The notes under the pieces are model-generated. The model was not told where the DNA came from. It made no database searches and saw only the letters and a program-made list of their open reading frames with translations. A stretch of DNA of 64,000 bases. Source: JALXCH01 sp964495805 (GTDB lineage Bacteria; Calditrichota; Calditrichia; RBG-13-44-9). The stretch covers positions 1 to 64,000 of the forward strand of contig CAZBWV010000042.1 of assembly GCA_964495805.1 (NCBI GenBank). The letters are read 5' to 3'. Position 1 is the stretch's first letter. Every line of letters begins with the position of its first letter. Position numbers and translations under genes: made by a program. Shown piece after piece: positions 52,687-60,402 of the stretch.

Positions 52687-55074
52687 CTATGTTTTACGCA
52701 GTTTCACGATGGTGACACCGGTGTCCCCTTCGCCCCATCGGCCAAGGCGTTTCTCTTCCACTCGTTTGTCCCGGGCAAGGAATTCATTCACCTTGCGGCG
52801 CAGCACACCGGTACCTTTTCCGTGAATGATGCGCACCTCGCTCCAACCCTCCTCCAGCGCCCGGTCCAGATAGCGGTCGGTTTCCTGAATAGCCTCGTAG
52901 GAATCCATTCCGCGCAGATCCAGTTCCGGCAAAGTGCCCTCTTCCAGCTTCTGTTCCCCGGGTTGAGCGGTTCGGAAAACGGTTGTATCCTGCGCACGGG
53001 ATTTCTTCAGCTTTTTAACGTTTTCCAGTTTAAGTTTCATTTTGACATGACCCACCTGCACCCAGGCGCGTCCTTTGCTGTCCGGTTCGCTAAGCAATTC
53101 CCCTTCTGTTTGCAGGTTTTCCAGCCAGAGCACATCGCCGGGATGCACATCGGTAGCGGTTTCGTATTGGGGAGCGGTTTCCTGAAGTACCTTTTCGGTT
53201 GTCTGCTGAAGGCGTTCCAGTGTTTCCCGGGCTTGCCGGATGGTTTCGCGCCGGGCTTCGGTACGACGAATTTCCGCCACCAATCGTTCGATTTCAGCAC
53301 GTGCTTGCTGCACCAGCTTTTGAGCTTCTTCGGCTGCTTCGCGTTGTAATCGTTTTTTCTCCCGCTTGAGTCGCTCCACTTCCTTCTGGTACAATTGACG
53401 TAATCCTTCCGCTTCGGAAAGTTTGATACTCAGTTGGCGGCGCTGATGCTCGACTTCCTGTAAGCGCTGGTTCAGGCTCAGAATCAGATTTTCCAGAGCT
53501 CCTTTATCTGGCCCGATGATTTCCTCCGCCTCTTGAAGCACCTTTTCCGGGAAGCCGTAGCGCCGGGCGATTTCGAACGCATAACTGCTTCCGGGAATCC
53601 CTACCTGCAAATGGTAAGTGGGTTGCAGGGTTTCCAGGTCAAATTCCATGGAGGCGTTCTCCACGCCAGGAGTGGCATAGGCAAAGGCTTTCAGTTCCCC
53701 GTGGTGGGTGGTGGCCAACGTCAGGGTTTTGCGGGCAGTAAGTGATTTCAGGAAGGCAATGGCCAGTGCGGAACCTTCCCGCGGATCGGTGCCGGTACCG
53801 ATTTCGTCCACCAGTACCAGCGTGGCGGAATCCGCCTGCTGCAGAATATCCCGCAAACGAATGATGTGAGCGGAGAAGGTGCTCAAGTCCTGTGCCAGAC
53901 TCTGCCGGTCGCCGATATCCACCAGAATTGCCCGGGGTAGGGGAATCACACTATCCGCCAGCGCGGGAATGTGCAAACCCAGGCGGGTCATCAGTACCAT
54001 CAGGCCAACGGTTTTTAAGGTAACCGTTTTCCCACCGGCATTCGGTCCGGTAATCACCAGTGTATGGAAGTCCTCTCCCAGAGTCAGGGATACCGGTACC
54101 ACATTCTGATGTCCCATTTTCAGCAGGAGCAAGGGATGGCGCGCCTGGAGCAGGTTTAATCGGGGTTGGTCGGTAACCTCCGGTGCGGTAGCCTGCATCT
54201 GCCGGGCCAGTCGCGCTTTGGCCAGGATGAAATCCACTTCGCCTAAATTCTCCAGACCGAAAAAGATATCGTCCCGCACCTGACGCACCAGGCCGGAGAG
54301 AAATTTGAGGATGCGGATAATTTCCTGCCGCTCCTCCAGCTTCAGATTTTGAATCTGATTGCTGATGCGCAGGGTTTCCATGGGTTCCACAAACACGGTG
54401 GCACCGGAGGCAGAGGTGCCGTGTACAATGCCGTTTACTTTGTTGACGTACTGTTGCTGGATGCCTAATACCAATCGACCGTCGCGCAGGGTGACAATGT
54501 CGTCCTGAGTCAGTTCGGAGTAGCGCTTAAGCACGCGCAAAAGCACGCTTTTCTGCTCGCCCTCCAGATGAGCAATCTCTTTGCGGATACGGCGTAGCTC
54601 CGGGCTGGCATTCTCACGAATTTCGCCTCGCGGGTCGATGGTGGCGCTAATCTCGTTGACCAGCGCCCGATGTGCATGCATCCTTTCGGCATATCGGTTT
54701 AACAGCGGACACCCCTCCCGATGTGTGCGAATGAACCGGGAGAGCTCCTCCACCGCCTGAAGGGTATTTTTGATTTGAATTAGCTCGGGAGCCTCCAGAA
54801 AGGCTTCCTCCGGTTTGAGCCGCTCCAGCAGCGGACGAATGTCCTCCATCTCCTGCAAGGGAATGGCATATCCCGCCTCTAAAAGTCCCACCATTTCGCT
54901 CACTTCCTGAAGTCGCTGCCGAACCGCATCCACACCAGGTAAAATATCCCACCGATCAAGGGGGCCCTCCCCGTAAGGGGTAAGCACAAGCTCCCGAACT
55001 TTCTGGATGATATATTCAATTTCCAGTTGCTGGAAATTATCGTTGTTTAGAATCGGTGGGGTTCTGGTTTCCAT
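52687..55074 (-). CDS. mutS2: Endonuclease MutS2
   Basis: The product is 795 residues. MutS-type core with Walker A GPNAGGKT (about 343-350), LVDEIGTGTDPREGSALA and ATTHHGELKAFAY, then a long coiled coil (about 510-640) and a C-terminal Smr endonuclease domain (about 715-795: LDLRGMDSYEAIQE, IIHGKGTGVLRRKV). MutS2 acts on ribosome collisions and recombination rather than mismatch repair. Its start lies 38 bases inside the end of cvpA, a long overlap suggesting coupled translation. Confidence 0.93.
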   Translation of the reverse strand: METRTPPILNNDNFQQLEIEYIIQKVRELVLTPYGEGPLDRWDILPGVDAVRQRLQEVSEMVGLLEAGYAIPLQEMEDIRPLLERLKPEEAFLEAPELIQIKNTLQAVEELSRFIRTHREGCPLLNRYAERMHAHRALVNEISATIDPRGEIRENASPELRRIRKEIAHLEGEQKSVLLRVLKRYSELTQDDIVTLRDGRLVLGIQQQYVNKVNGIVHGTSASGATVFVEPMETLRISNQIQNLKLEERQEIIRILKFLSGLVRQVRDDIFFGLENLGEVDFILAKARLARQMQATAPEVTDQPRLNLLQARHPLLLLKMGHQNVVPVSLTLGEDFHTLVITGPNAGGKTVTLKTVGLMVLMTRLGLHIPALADSVIPLPRAILVDIGDRQSLAQDLSTFSAHIIRLRDILQQADSATLVLVDEIGTGTDPREGSALAIAFLKSLTARKTLTLATTHHGELKAFAYATPGVENASMEFDLETLQPTYHLQVGIPGSSYAFEIARRYGFPEKVLQEAEEIIGPDKGALENLILSLNQRLQEVEHQRRQLSIKLSEAEGLRQLYQKEVERLKREKKRLQREAAEEAQKLVQQARAEIERLVAEIRRTEARRETIRQARETLERLQQTTEKVLQETAPQYETATDVHPGDVLWLENLQTEGELLSEPDSKGRAWVQVGHVKMKLKLENVKKLKKSRAQDTTVFRTAQPGEQKLEEGTLPELDLRGMDSYEAIQETDRYLDRALEEGWSEVRIIHGKGTGVLRRKVNEFLARDKRVEEKRLGRWGEGDTGVTIVKLRKT

Positions 55075-55645
55075 AATAAAAGTACTGAATCATTTCCTGT
55101 GTGATGGTGATTTTGGCTTTCTCGAAGGATTCCTCGATCTTTTTCTGGAATTGGTCCGAAGAACCGGAATACGTGGTGCTCAGATTGTACAGCGTGGGAA
55201 TCAACCGCTGGATGGGTTCGTAGAGAACACTTTTTTGCCGAATGGTTTGCAGTGCCTCCTGAATGGGTAAAAAGCCTAAAATCAGCAGCACCACGCTGAT
55301 AAGGAAGGCTCCTTTCAGCGCACCAACCAGACCACCCAGAAGCCGGTTAAGCCAGCTTAGATGAAGTACATGGGTAATCTGATTCAGAATACCTGCTGCG
55401 ATTCGGCTGGCCAGGTAAACGGCAATGAAAATAAGAAGGAAGGAAAGGAACGGCCATACCGCGGAGGGAATTCCGGGAATCCATCGGGAAAGGGTGTTGG
55501 TTACCGGGCCGAAGCCGACAATTCCCAGAAAGATGCCACCAATCACACCCACCAGACCCAGCACCTCCCGGAAGAATCCCTTCCACAGGCCCAGAATAAA
55601 GAAAAATCCCAGAATAATCAGAAAAATGATATCTGCCGAATTCAT
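55037..55645 (-). CDS. cvpA: CvpA family membrane protein
   Basis: The product is 202 residues from the ATG at 55645 after CAGGAG; a TTG at 55657 is in frame but weaker. Four membrane helices and the family pattern: SADIIFLIILGFFFILGLWKGFFREVLGLVG (split here: GLWKGFFREVLGL), LNRLLGGLVGALKGAFLI. CvpA proteins affect envelope integrity and colicin V production. It ends 38 bases past the mutS2 start. Two direct repeats lie just upstream. Confidence 0.87.
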   Translation of the reverse strand: MNSADIIFLIILGFFFILGLWKGFFREVLGLVGVIGGIFLGIVGFGPVTNTLSRWIPGIPSAVWPFLSFLLIFIAVYLASRIAAGILNQITHVLHLSWLNRLLGGLVGALKGAFLISVVLLILGFLPIQEALQTIRQKSVLYEPIQRLIPTLYNLSTTYSGSSDQFQKKIEESFEKAKITITQEMIQYFYYGNQNPTDSKQR

Positions 55646-55655
55646 GCTCCTGGCC

Positions 55656-55731
55656 AAATTGTTTCACCAGCCAATTTACGAAATTTTCGCGGGGAAGTTG
55701 AGCAGAAATTGTTTCACCGGTCTGGTGAAAC
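55656..55731 (-). promoter_or_regulatory. Direct and inverted repeats upstream of cvpA
   Basis: GGTGAAACAATTT occurs twice on the minus strand, 50 bases apart (55706-55718 and 55656-55668), and the first copy is also one arm of a perfect eight-base inverted repeat (GTTTCACC 55711-55718 with GGTGAAAC 55724-55731). They cover the likely promoter of cvpA-mutS2, so may bind a regulator. Inference. Confidence 0.4.
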
Positions 55732-55732
55732 G

Positions 55733-55759
55733 AAAAAGGGGAGACGCCAGTCTCCCCTT
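55733..55759 (-). terminator. Terminator of the yqeY-like gene (minus strand)
   Basis: AAGGGGAGAC and GTCTCCCCTT (55736-55745 and 55750-55759) form a perfect ten-base stem with a four-base loop, followed on the minus strand by TTTTCG. Confidence 0.8.
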
Positions 55760-55789
55760 GAACATGCTCGATGAGTCCTGTATGGACAA

Positions 55790-56239
55790 TTACAAACTTT
55801 CCAGTTTCTTTCGAACAATGCTCTGCACAATTTTCCCGTCCGCCCGACCTTTGACCTGGGGCATGATTTTGCCCATCACCTTTCCCATATCCCGTGGGGA
55901 ACTGGCACCCACTTCTTGAATCACCCGTTCTACTAATTGAGTGATTTCTTCTTCGCTCATTTGCTCGGGCAGATACTGCTGAATAATTTTCAGCTCCTGT
56001 TCTTCCTCCGCAGCGCGCTCCGGGCGATTCACCGCACGGAACTGCTCGATGGATTCCTTGCGCTTTTTCACGGCACTCATCAGCACCTGAATTTCTTCCT
56101 CTTCGGTAAGCGGTCGTCCTTTGTCGATTTCCGCATTTTTCAGTTGCGCACGTAACCCGCGGATGGTTTCCAGCCGAACTTTGTCCTTCGCCTTCATGGC
56201 CTCTTTCAGGTCGTTCATGAGCTGTTCTTGCAGAGCCAT
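55790..56239 (-). CDS. GatB/YqeY domain protein
   Basis: The product is 149 residues matching stand-alone YqeY: MNDLKEAMKAKDKVRLETIR at the N-terminus, RPLTEEEEIQVL, a QYLPEQMSEEEI motif and the end KIMPQVKGRADGK. It is homologous to the C-terminal tRNA-binding domain of GatB and is often found near rpsU, as here. Precise role is undefined. A GGAGGCAACACA sequence precedes the ATG. Confidence 0.9.
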   Translation of the reverse strand: MALQEQLMNDLKEAMKAKDKVRLETIRGLRAQLKNAEIDKGRPLTEEEEIQVLMSAVKKRKESIEQFRAVNRPERAAEEEQELKIIQQYLPEQMSEEEITQLVERVIQEVGASSPRDMGKVMGKIMPQVKGRADGKIVQSIVRKKLESL

Positions 56240-56263
56240 TGTGTTGCCTCCCGTTTCGGTCGA

Positions 56264-56461
56264 TTAACGCTGTTGTTCTGCCATCAGCTTGCGGATTTTC
56301 CGGCGCGCCGCATTCTCACGGCGTTTCCGGCGCTCGCTGGGCTTCTCAAAGTGCTGATGCTTCTTGATCTCCGACATCAGTCCCGATTTCTCGCATGCTT
56401 TGGTGAATCGCTTCAGCGCCTTCTCGAACGGCTCGTTTTCACGCACTTTGATGTGAATCAT
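56264..56461 (-). CDS. rpsU: 30S ribosomal protein bS21
   Basis: The product is 65 residues, the normal size for S21: VRENEPFEKALKRFTKACEK, then a GLMSEIKKHQHFEKPSERRK basic stretch and a charged end. It binds near the anti-Shine-Dalgarno end of 16S rRNA. It lies next to a yqeY-like gene, a common pairing. Confidence 0.95.
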   Translation of the reverse strand: MIHIKVRENEPFEKALKRFTKACEKSGLMSEIKKHQHFEKPSERRKRRENAARRKIRKLMAEQQR

Positions 56462-56507
56462 GCAGTTCTCGACCCCCTTTCAAAACGGTTTATGGTTCCA
56501 CGTTGCT

Positions 56508-57368
56508 TTATTTTTTCAACAAATCGATTTCGTACAGCGCTGCTTGCTTCCAGGCACGGTCGTGGGAAGCAGCTGTGTAATATTTGATTGCCAGGGATTT
56601 GTTGCCCTGTTTTTTGTAAATTTCACCCAGACCAAAATTGGCTGCCCCTTTCAGATAGCTCCGGGTAGCGGTTTGCAGGCAGTTCTTGTATGCGGCAATG
56701 GCTTCCTGGTTTTTTCCCAACTTAGCCAGCGCATCTCCCAAACGCAGATAAATTAACCCTTTCTGGGTCTTCCGACGTTCGGTCTCCAGCGCTTTCTGAA
56801 AGGCGTTTACCGCCTCCTGATAATTACCCAGCTCACTGTAACAGGTTCCCAGGTTCAACCATGCTTTGGAGTAGTTGGGTTTAATTTCCACCGCTTTTTT
56901 GAAGTACGGTAAAGCATTTTTGTAGTCTTTCTTTTTCAGATACACCAGGCCAATACCGAAATTGGCTTTAACGTTAGCGGAATCAATTTGCAGTGCAGCT
57001 TTAAAAGAATTGAGTGCCGCGCTGTACTTTTCCTGCTTGGTGTAAAGTAAGCCCAGTGCGTTGTATGCTTTTACCAGATTTTTGTCCTTTTCCAGTGCTT
57101 TTTTGTAGTATTCTTCTGCTTTGGCAGGTTCTTTTTTCAGTTTGTAGGCCAGTCCCAGTCCGTAATAGGCCAGTGCCAGATTGGGGTCCTTTTCGATAGC
57201 GGCATTGTATTTCTGAATTGCTTCCTCAATTTTGCGTTGTTTAAGTAGTTTGTTCCCCTCGTTGTAAAGCTTTTTCGCTTCAATGGTGGGATCTGCTTCC
57301 TGCGCCAGAACCGCAGAGGCCAATATCAGTACGGTTAAAAAACCAATGAGCGATTTCCAGACTTTCAT
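56508..57368 (-). CDS. Exported TPR protein
   Basis: The product is 286 residues with a signal peptide (ending LASAVLAQEA) and about seven TPR units, each with AxxxYGLGLAYxxKxxxxxAxxxYKKAL-type spacing (KLYNEGNKLLKQRKIEEAIQ, LGLLYTKQEKYSAALNSFK, LGTCYSELGNYQEAVNAFQ). TPRs mediate protein contacts in the periplasm. No other domain is visible. A strong AGGAGG precedes the start. Terminator not obvious between it and efp. Confidence 0.8.
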   Translation of the reverse strand: MKVWKSLIGFLTVLILASAVLAQEADPTIEAKKLYNEGNKLLKQRKIEEAIQKYNAAIEKDPNLALAYYGLGLAYKLKKEPAKAEEYYKKALEKDKNLVKAYNALGLLYTKQEKYSAALNSFKAALQIDSANVKANFGIGLVYLKKKDYKNALPYFKKAVEIKPNYSKAWLNLGTCYSELGNYQEAVNAFQKALETERRKTQKGLIYLRLGDALAKLGKNQEAIAAYKNCLQTATRSYLKGAANFGLGEIYKKQGNKSLAIKYYTAASHDRAWKQAALYEIDLLKK

Positions 57369-57465
57369 GTCTCCTCCTGCCAGTTTATAAACGTAAAAAT
57401 TAGATTAAGAACCTTCTTTATCCAAGTTAAATAAAAATTTTCCCGGTTGAGTTCCCTGTGTCCGC

Positions 57466-58029
57466 CTATTTGGCCCGTTCAATGTATTTCCCGGTGGAGG
57501 TATCCACCCGAATGACTTCTCCCTCTTCGATGAAAGGCGGCACCTGAGTAGTGAGTCCGGTTTCCAGTTTAGCCGGTTTGTAAGAGCTGGAAACCGTTGC
57601 TCCTTTCAGGTTCGGCTGGGTTTCCACCACTTTCAATTCCACCACACCGGGGAGTTCCACACCTACGGGGTTCCCTTCGTGAAAGAGAATTTGCACCACC
57701 GTCTCTGGCAGCAGATAGTACACATCATCCCCCAAAGTATCTTTGCTCAAACTAATCTGTTCGTAGGTTTCCATGTCCATAAAGACATAGTGGTCACCGT
57801 CCTGATACAGGTACTGGTATTCGCGGGTAATCAGGGTAGCTTTTTCCACGCTTTCGTCCGGACGGAAGCGCTGCTCGGCGTTTACCCCGTCAGAGAGCCG
57901 TTTCATTTTAATTTGCATCAGTGCCTGTCCCTTTCCCGGAGTCACATGCACGGCTTCTGTAACTTTATACAAATCTCCGCGAAACTCAATCACGTTTCCC
58001 TTGCGAACCTGAATAGCTTTAATTTTCAT
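57466..58029 (-). CDS. efp: Elongation factor P
   Basis: The product is 187 residues with the three-barrel EF-P plan. The modifiable lysine is Lys33 in the PGKGQA loop, so beta-lysylation, 5-aminopentanol or similar modification is possible, but the modifying enzyme is not in the window. The C-terminal IRVDTSTGKYIERA is the family ending. It relieves ribosome stalling at polyproline. AAAGGGAGAG precedes the ATG. Confidence 0.95.
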   Translation of the reverse strand: MKIKAIQVRKGNVIEFRGDLYKVTEAVHVTPGKGQALMQIKMKRLSDGVNAEQRFRPDESVEKATLITREYQYLYQDGDHYVFMDMETYEQISLSKDTLGDDVYYLLPETVVQILFHEGNPVGVELPGVVELKVVETQPNLKGATVSSSYKPAKLETGLTTQVPPFIEEGEVIRVDTSTGKYIERAK

Positions 58030-58183
58030 AAATTCGACACTCTCCCTTTATGGTTAACCAGAAAATTTTAGCTTGCAAATTTAAAATTTTTGTGTGAACA
58101 ATGCAAATTTTTTTAAGATTTTCCGGTTGGGTCATGCAGAATATGAAGCCTTGATGGGAAAGCGATGGGAAACATACAGCGGG

Positions 58184-58858
58184 CTATCGGGTGAAATAAC
58201 CACTCACTTCCGGGCCTTTCAGAAAGAATAGCACGGTCAGGGAGAGCTCCGGGACATATCCGGACGGGAAGACAAGATGGTCGGGCAGGGAGATCAATTG
58301 CCGGGGCCACATTGAATAATGAGCCTGGTAATATCCCGCTTCCTGCGGGTAGATTCGAAATACCGGTTCCGGAAGCGATTCCAGCCAGTTCAGTAAATCG
58401 GTTTTGTCATGGATGCCCTCTTCGCTGGCCACCCGTATCGGGTGATTGGGGAACAACAGGCGGAATTGCCACTCCAGTTGATCTCGCAGAAAATCCACTA
58501 AAAATCGTCGGTTTTTCCCGTATGCTTGCTCAATCATGGGAAAGTAGTACTCAAAGTAGGGAAATTTCCCAAATAGGGAACGCAGAGTGCGCAGATGTTG
58601 GCGCTGCCAGGGGAAGGAATCGTCCAGTTGCACTTCCCGCAACGGTGGATGCGGTTGGCGGTGGTGGTGCACCGGAACGGTTAAATATCTCACCGGATCT
58701 GAATCGCTCAGTCTGGTACGGACCAGTGGGGATTGTTTGCGAAATTTCAGATGGTCAGCCAGCAGAAATAGTTCGCTTTGCGCAATTTTGTAAAAAAAAT
58801 AAAAATCGGGCAAAAAGCAGGGGAAATGTGCCGATAGAATCATTCCTTTTTTCACCAT
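58184..58858 (-). CDS. WbqC-like protein
   Basis: The product is 224 residues from the ATG at 58858; I rejected an in-frame ATG at 58918 because it lies before a terminator. The N-terminus, LSAHFPCFLPDFYFFYKIAQ, with later YLTVPVHHH, DDSFPWQRQHLRTLRS and FPYFEYYFPMIEQAY, follows the WbqC pattern (HQPxYLPWxGFFxKIxxxD). WbqC-like proteins occur in O-antigen and other surface glycan loci but have no proven enzymatic role. The usual His-Gln-Pro of the opening reads AHFPC here. An ATG at 58843 is also possible. Confidence 0.7.
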   Translation of the reverse strand: MVKKGMILSAHFPCFLPDFYFFYKIAQSELFLLADHLKFRKQSPLVRTRLSDSDPVRYLTVPVHHHRQPHPPLREVQLDDSFPWQRQHLRTLRSLFGKFPYFEYYFPMIEQAYGKNRRFLVDFLRDQLEWQFRLLFPNHPIRVASEEGIHDKTDLLNWLESLPEPVFRIYPQEAGYYQAHYSMWPRQLISLPDHLVFPSGYVPELSLTVLFFLKGPEVSGYFTR

Positions 58859-58875
58859 CTTTTGAGTTGAACGGA

Positions 58876-58907
58876 ATAAAAAACCCGGGCGGTTGTCTCC
58901 GCCCAGG
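58876..58907 (-). terminator. Terminator of the CBS-pair gene (minus strand)
   Basis: GGGCGG (58887-58892) and CCGCCC (58899-58904) form a stem extended by flanking CC and GG. On the minus strand it is followed by GGGTTTTTTATTCCG. It separates the CBS gene from the WbqC-like gene. Confidence 0.8.
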
Positions 58908-58933
58908 TCTGGATGCACCGAAGCTGAAATCGG

Positions 58934-59377
58934 TTACGATTCCACCGAATAGGGTGGAATGTAGTGGATGTATTCATTCAGTACGCGAATCTGGTATTCC
59001 TTGTCCTCGATTTCGACATTGAGCAGATCACGCACCGATATGAATCCTTTAAGTTTGTGACCATCCACAATGGGCAGGTGGCGCATACGAAATTTTTGAA
59101 TCAGCGCCAGGCACTCTGCCACACTGCAGTGTACCGGAGCAGCGATGACTTCGCGGGTCATTGCTTCTTCCACACGGGTTTGGGTGGGATTCAGGCGGCG
59201 CGAAACCACCCGCGTGAGCAGATCGCGTTCGGAGAAAATACCCACCAACCGGTCACCTTCCAGCACCGGAACGGCGCCAATTTCGTTGCGCACCATTTCT
59301 TCCACTACTTCCTGCACGGTTTGCCCCACGTGTGCACAACATATTTGCTGATTCTCGATGAGTTTATCCACATACAT
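58934..59377 (-). CDS. CBS-pair domain protein
   Basis: The product is 147 residues, two CBS motifs and little else: VQEVVEEMVRNEIGAVPVLE with VGIFSERDLLTRV, then VAECLALIQKFRMRHLPIVD with KGFISVRDLLNVEI. Such pairs bind adenosine nucleotides and act as energy sensors, usually as free partners of other proteins. An AAAGGAGGA site precedes the ATG. The gene is single, divergent from the methyltransferase. Confidence 0.88.
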   Translation of the reverse strand: MYVDKLIENQQICCAHVGQTVQEVVEEMVRNEIGAVPVLEGDRLVGIFSERDLLTRVVSRRLNPTQTRVEEAMTREVIAAPVHCSVAECLALIQKFRMRHLPIVDGHKLKGFISVRDLLNVEIEDKEYQIRVLNEYIHYIPPYSVES

Positions 59378-59556
59378 GATTAATCCTCCTTTAAGTTAGG
59401 TGAATAAATGATTTAATCCCCAATGGGTTGCCTGAATAAGTACTGCTTTGAGAAAGGTTTTGCGTGAATCCCCACTAATTCATAAATTTATTCACCTTTG
59501 TTTTCCTTTATACGGAATATGAAGGAAAACGACCTGAAAATCAAAGGAAATCTGGA

Positions 59557-60369
59557 ATGAAATACCTCCGCATACCCGGGCTGGTGCTGGAGGTCGGCTC
59601 GGGACATCGCCCCTACCCCCAGAGCGATGTGCTGGTGGACAAATTTCCGGAAGACATCCGGCAAAGCGGAAGGTTACAAACCGGGGAACGCCCCCTCATT
59701 GTGGCAGACATGGAGAAGTTACCTTTCCGGGATGGGGCTTTTGCCTACAGCATCGCCTCCCATGTGGTGGAACATGCCACCCATCCGGATAGAGCGTTGC
59801 GGGAACTGATGCGGGTTAGTTCGGCTGGTTACATCGAAGCCCCTTCTGCCCTGATGGAATTTGTGGAACCGTATCGGGAACATCACCTGTGGTTTGTGAA
59901 AAAGGAACAGGGGGAGCTGGTGTTTATTCCCAGAAGAAAATTAACCGGGTTGCAGCAGCGGGTTAGTCGTCGCTTACGGGAGGAAAATTTCAGCTTTCGA
60001 TTATTTTACCATTCCAATCCGCAGCTGGTCCAAACAACGCTGGAATGGCAGGGAACCATCCCCTTTCGGATTGAAAAGCGTCCGTTTCATCCCGATGAGT
60101 ACCTGACCCTGACCCGACAGAGTTTCTGGCAGTTTGGAAGCAATATCCTTCGGAAGCTATGGGAGGAAGTGCTGAAGCGGTATGTTGCCTGGCGACGCTC
60201 CCGGAAGCAGGCGGAAGTGCCACTGGTAGAGTTGTTGATGTGTCCCCGTTGCGGAGGCGAACTGAGCATAGAATCCACCCGGGTGGTGTGTGCCACCTGC
60301 CAGGGATTTTACCCCCGGAATGAGAACGTGTATTTTCTCTCCCGGGAATATTTTAAAAAAGGGAGATGA
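59557..60369 (+). CDS. SAM-dependent methyltransferase with C-terminal zinc ribbon
   Basis: The product is 270 residues, following AAAGGAAAT. The SAM motif is VLEVGSGHRPYPQSDVLVDK, the active loop is ASHVVEHATHPDRALRELMR and AGYIEAP follows. The C-terminal 45 residues form a zinc ribbon (LMCPRCGGEL and VCATCQGFYPRNENV) similar to Trm112-like domains, which pair with methyltransferases. Such fused forms are found in surface glycan and sugar-modifying loci. Substrate unknown. Confidence 0.8.
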   Translation: MKYLRIPGLVLEVGSGHRPYPQSDVLVDKFPEDIRQSGRLQTGERPLIVADMEKLPFRDGAFAYSIASHVVEHATHPDRALRELMRVSSAGYIEAPSALMEFVEPYREHHLWFVKKEQGELVFIPRRKLTGLQQRVSRRLREENFSFRLFYHSNPQLVQTTLEWQGTIPFRIEKRPFHPDEYLTLTRQSFWQFGSNILRKLWEEVLKRYVAWRRSRKQAEVPLVELLMCPRCGGELSIESTRVVCATCQGFYPRNENVYFLSREYFKKGR

Positions 60370-60402
60370 TTGATTGAAAACACCCCGGGCTGATCGCCAG
60401 AT

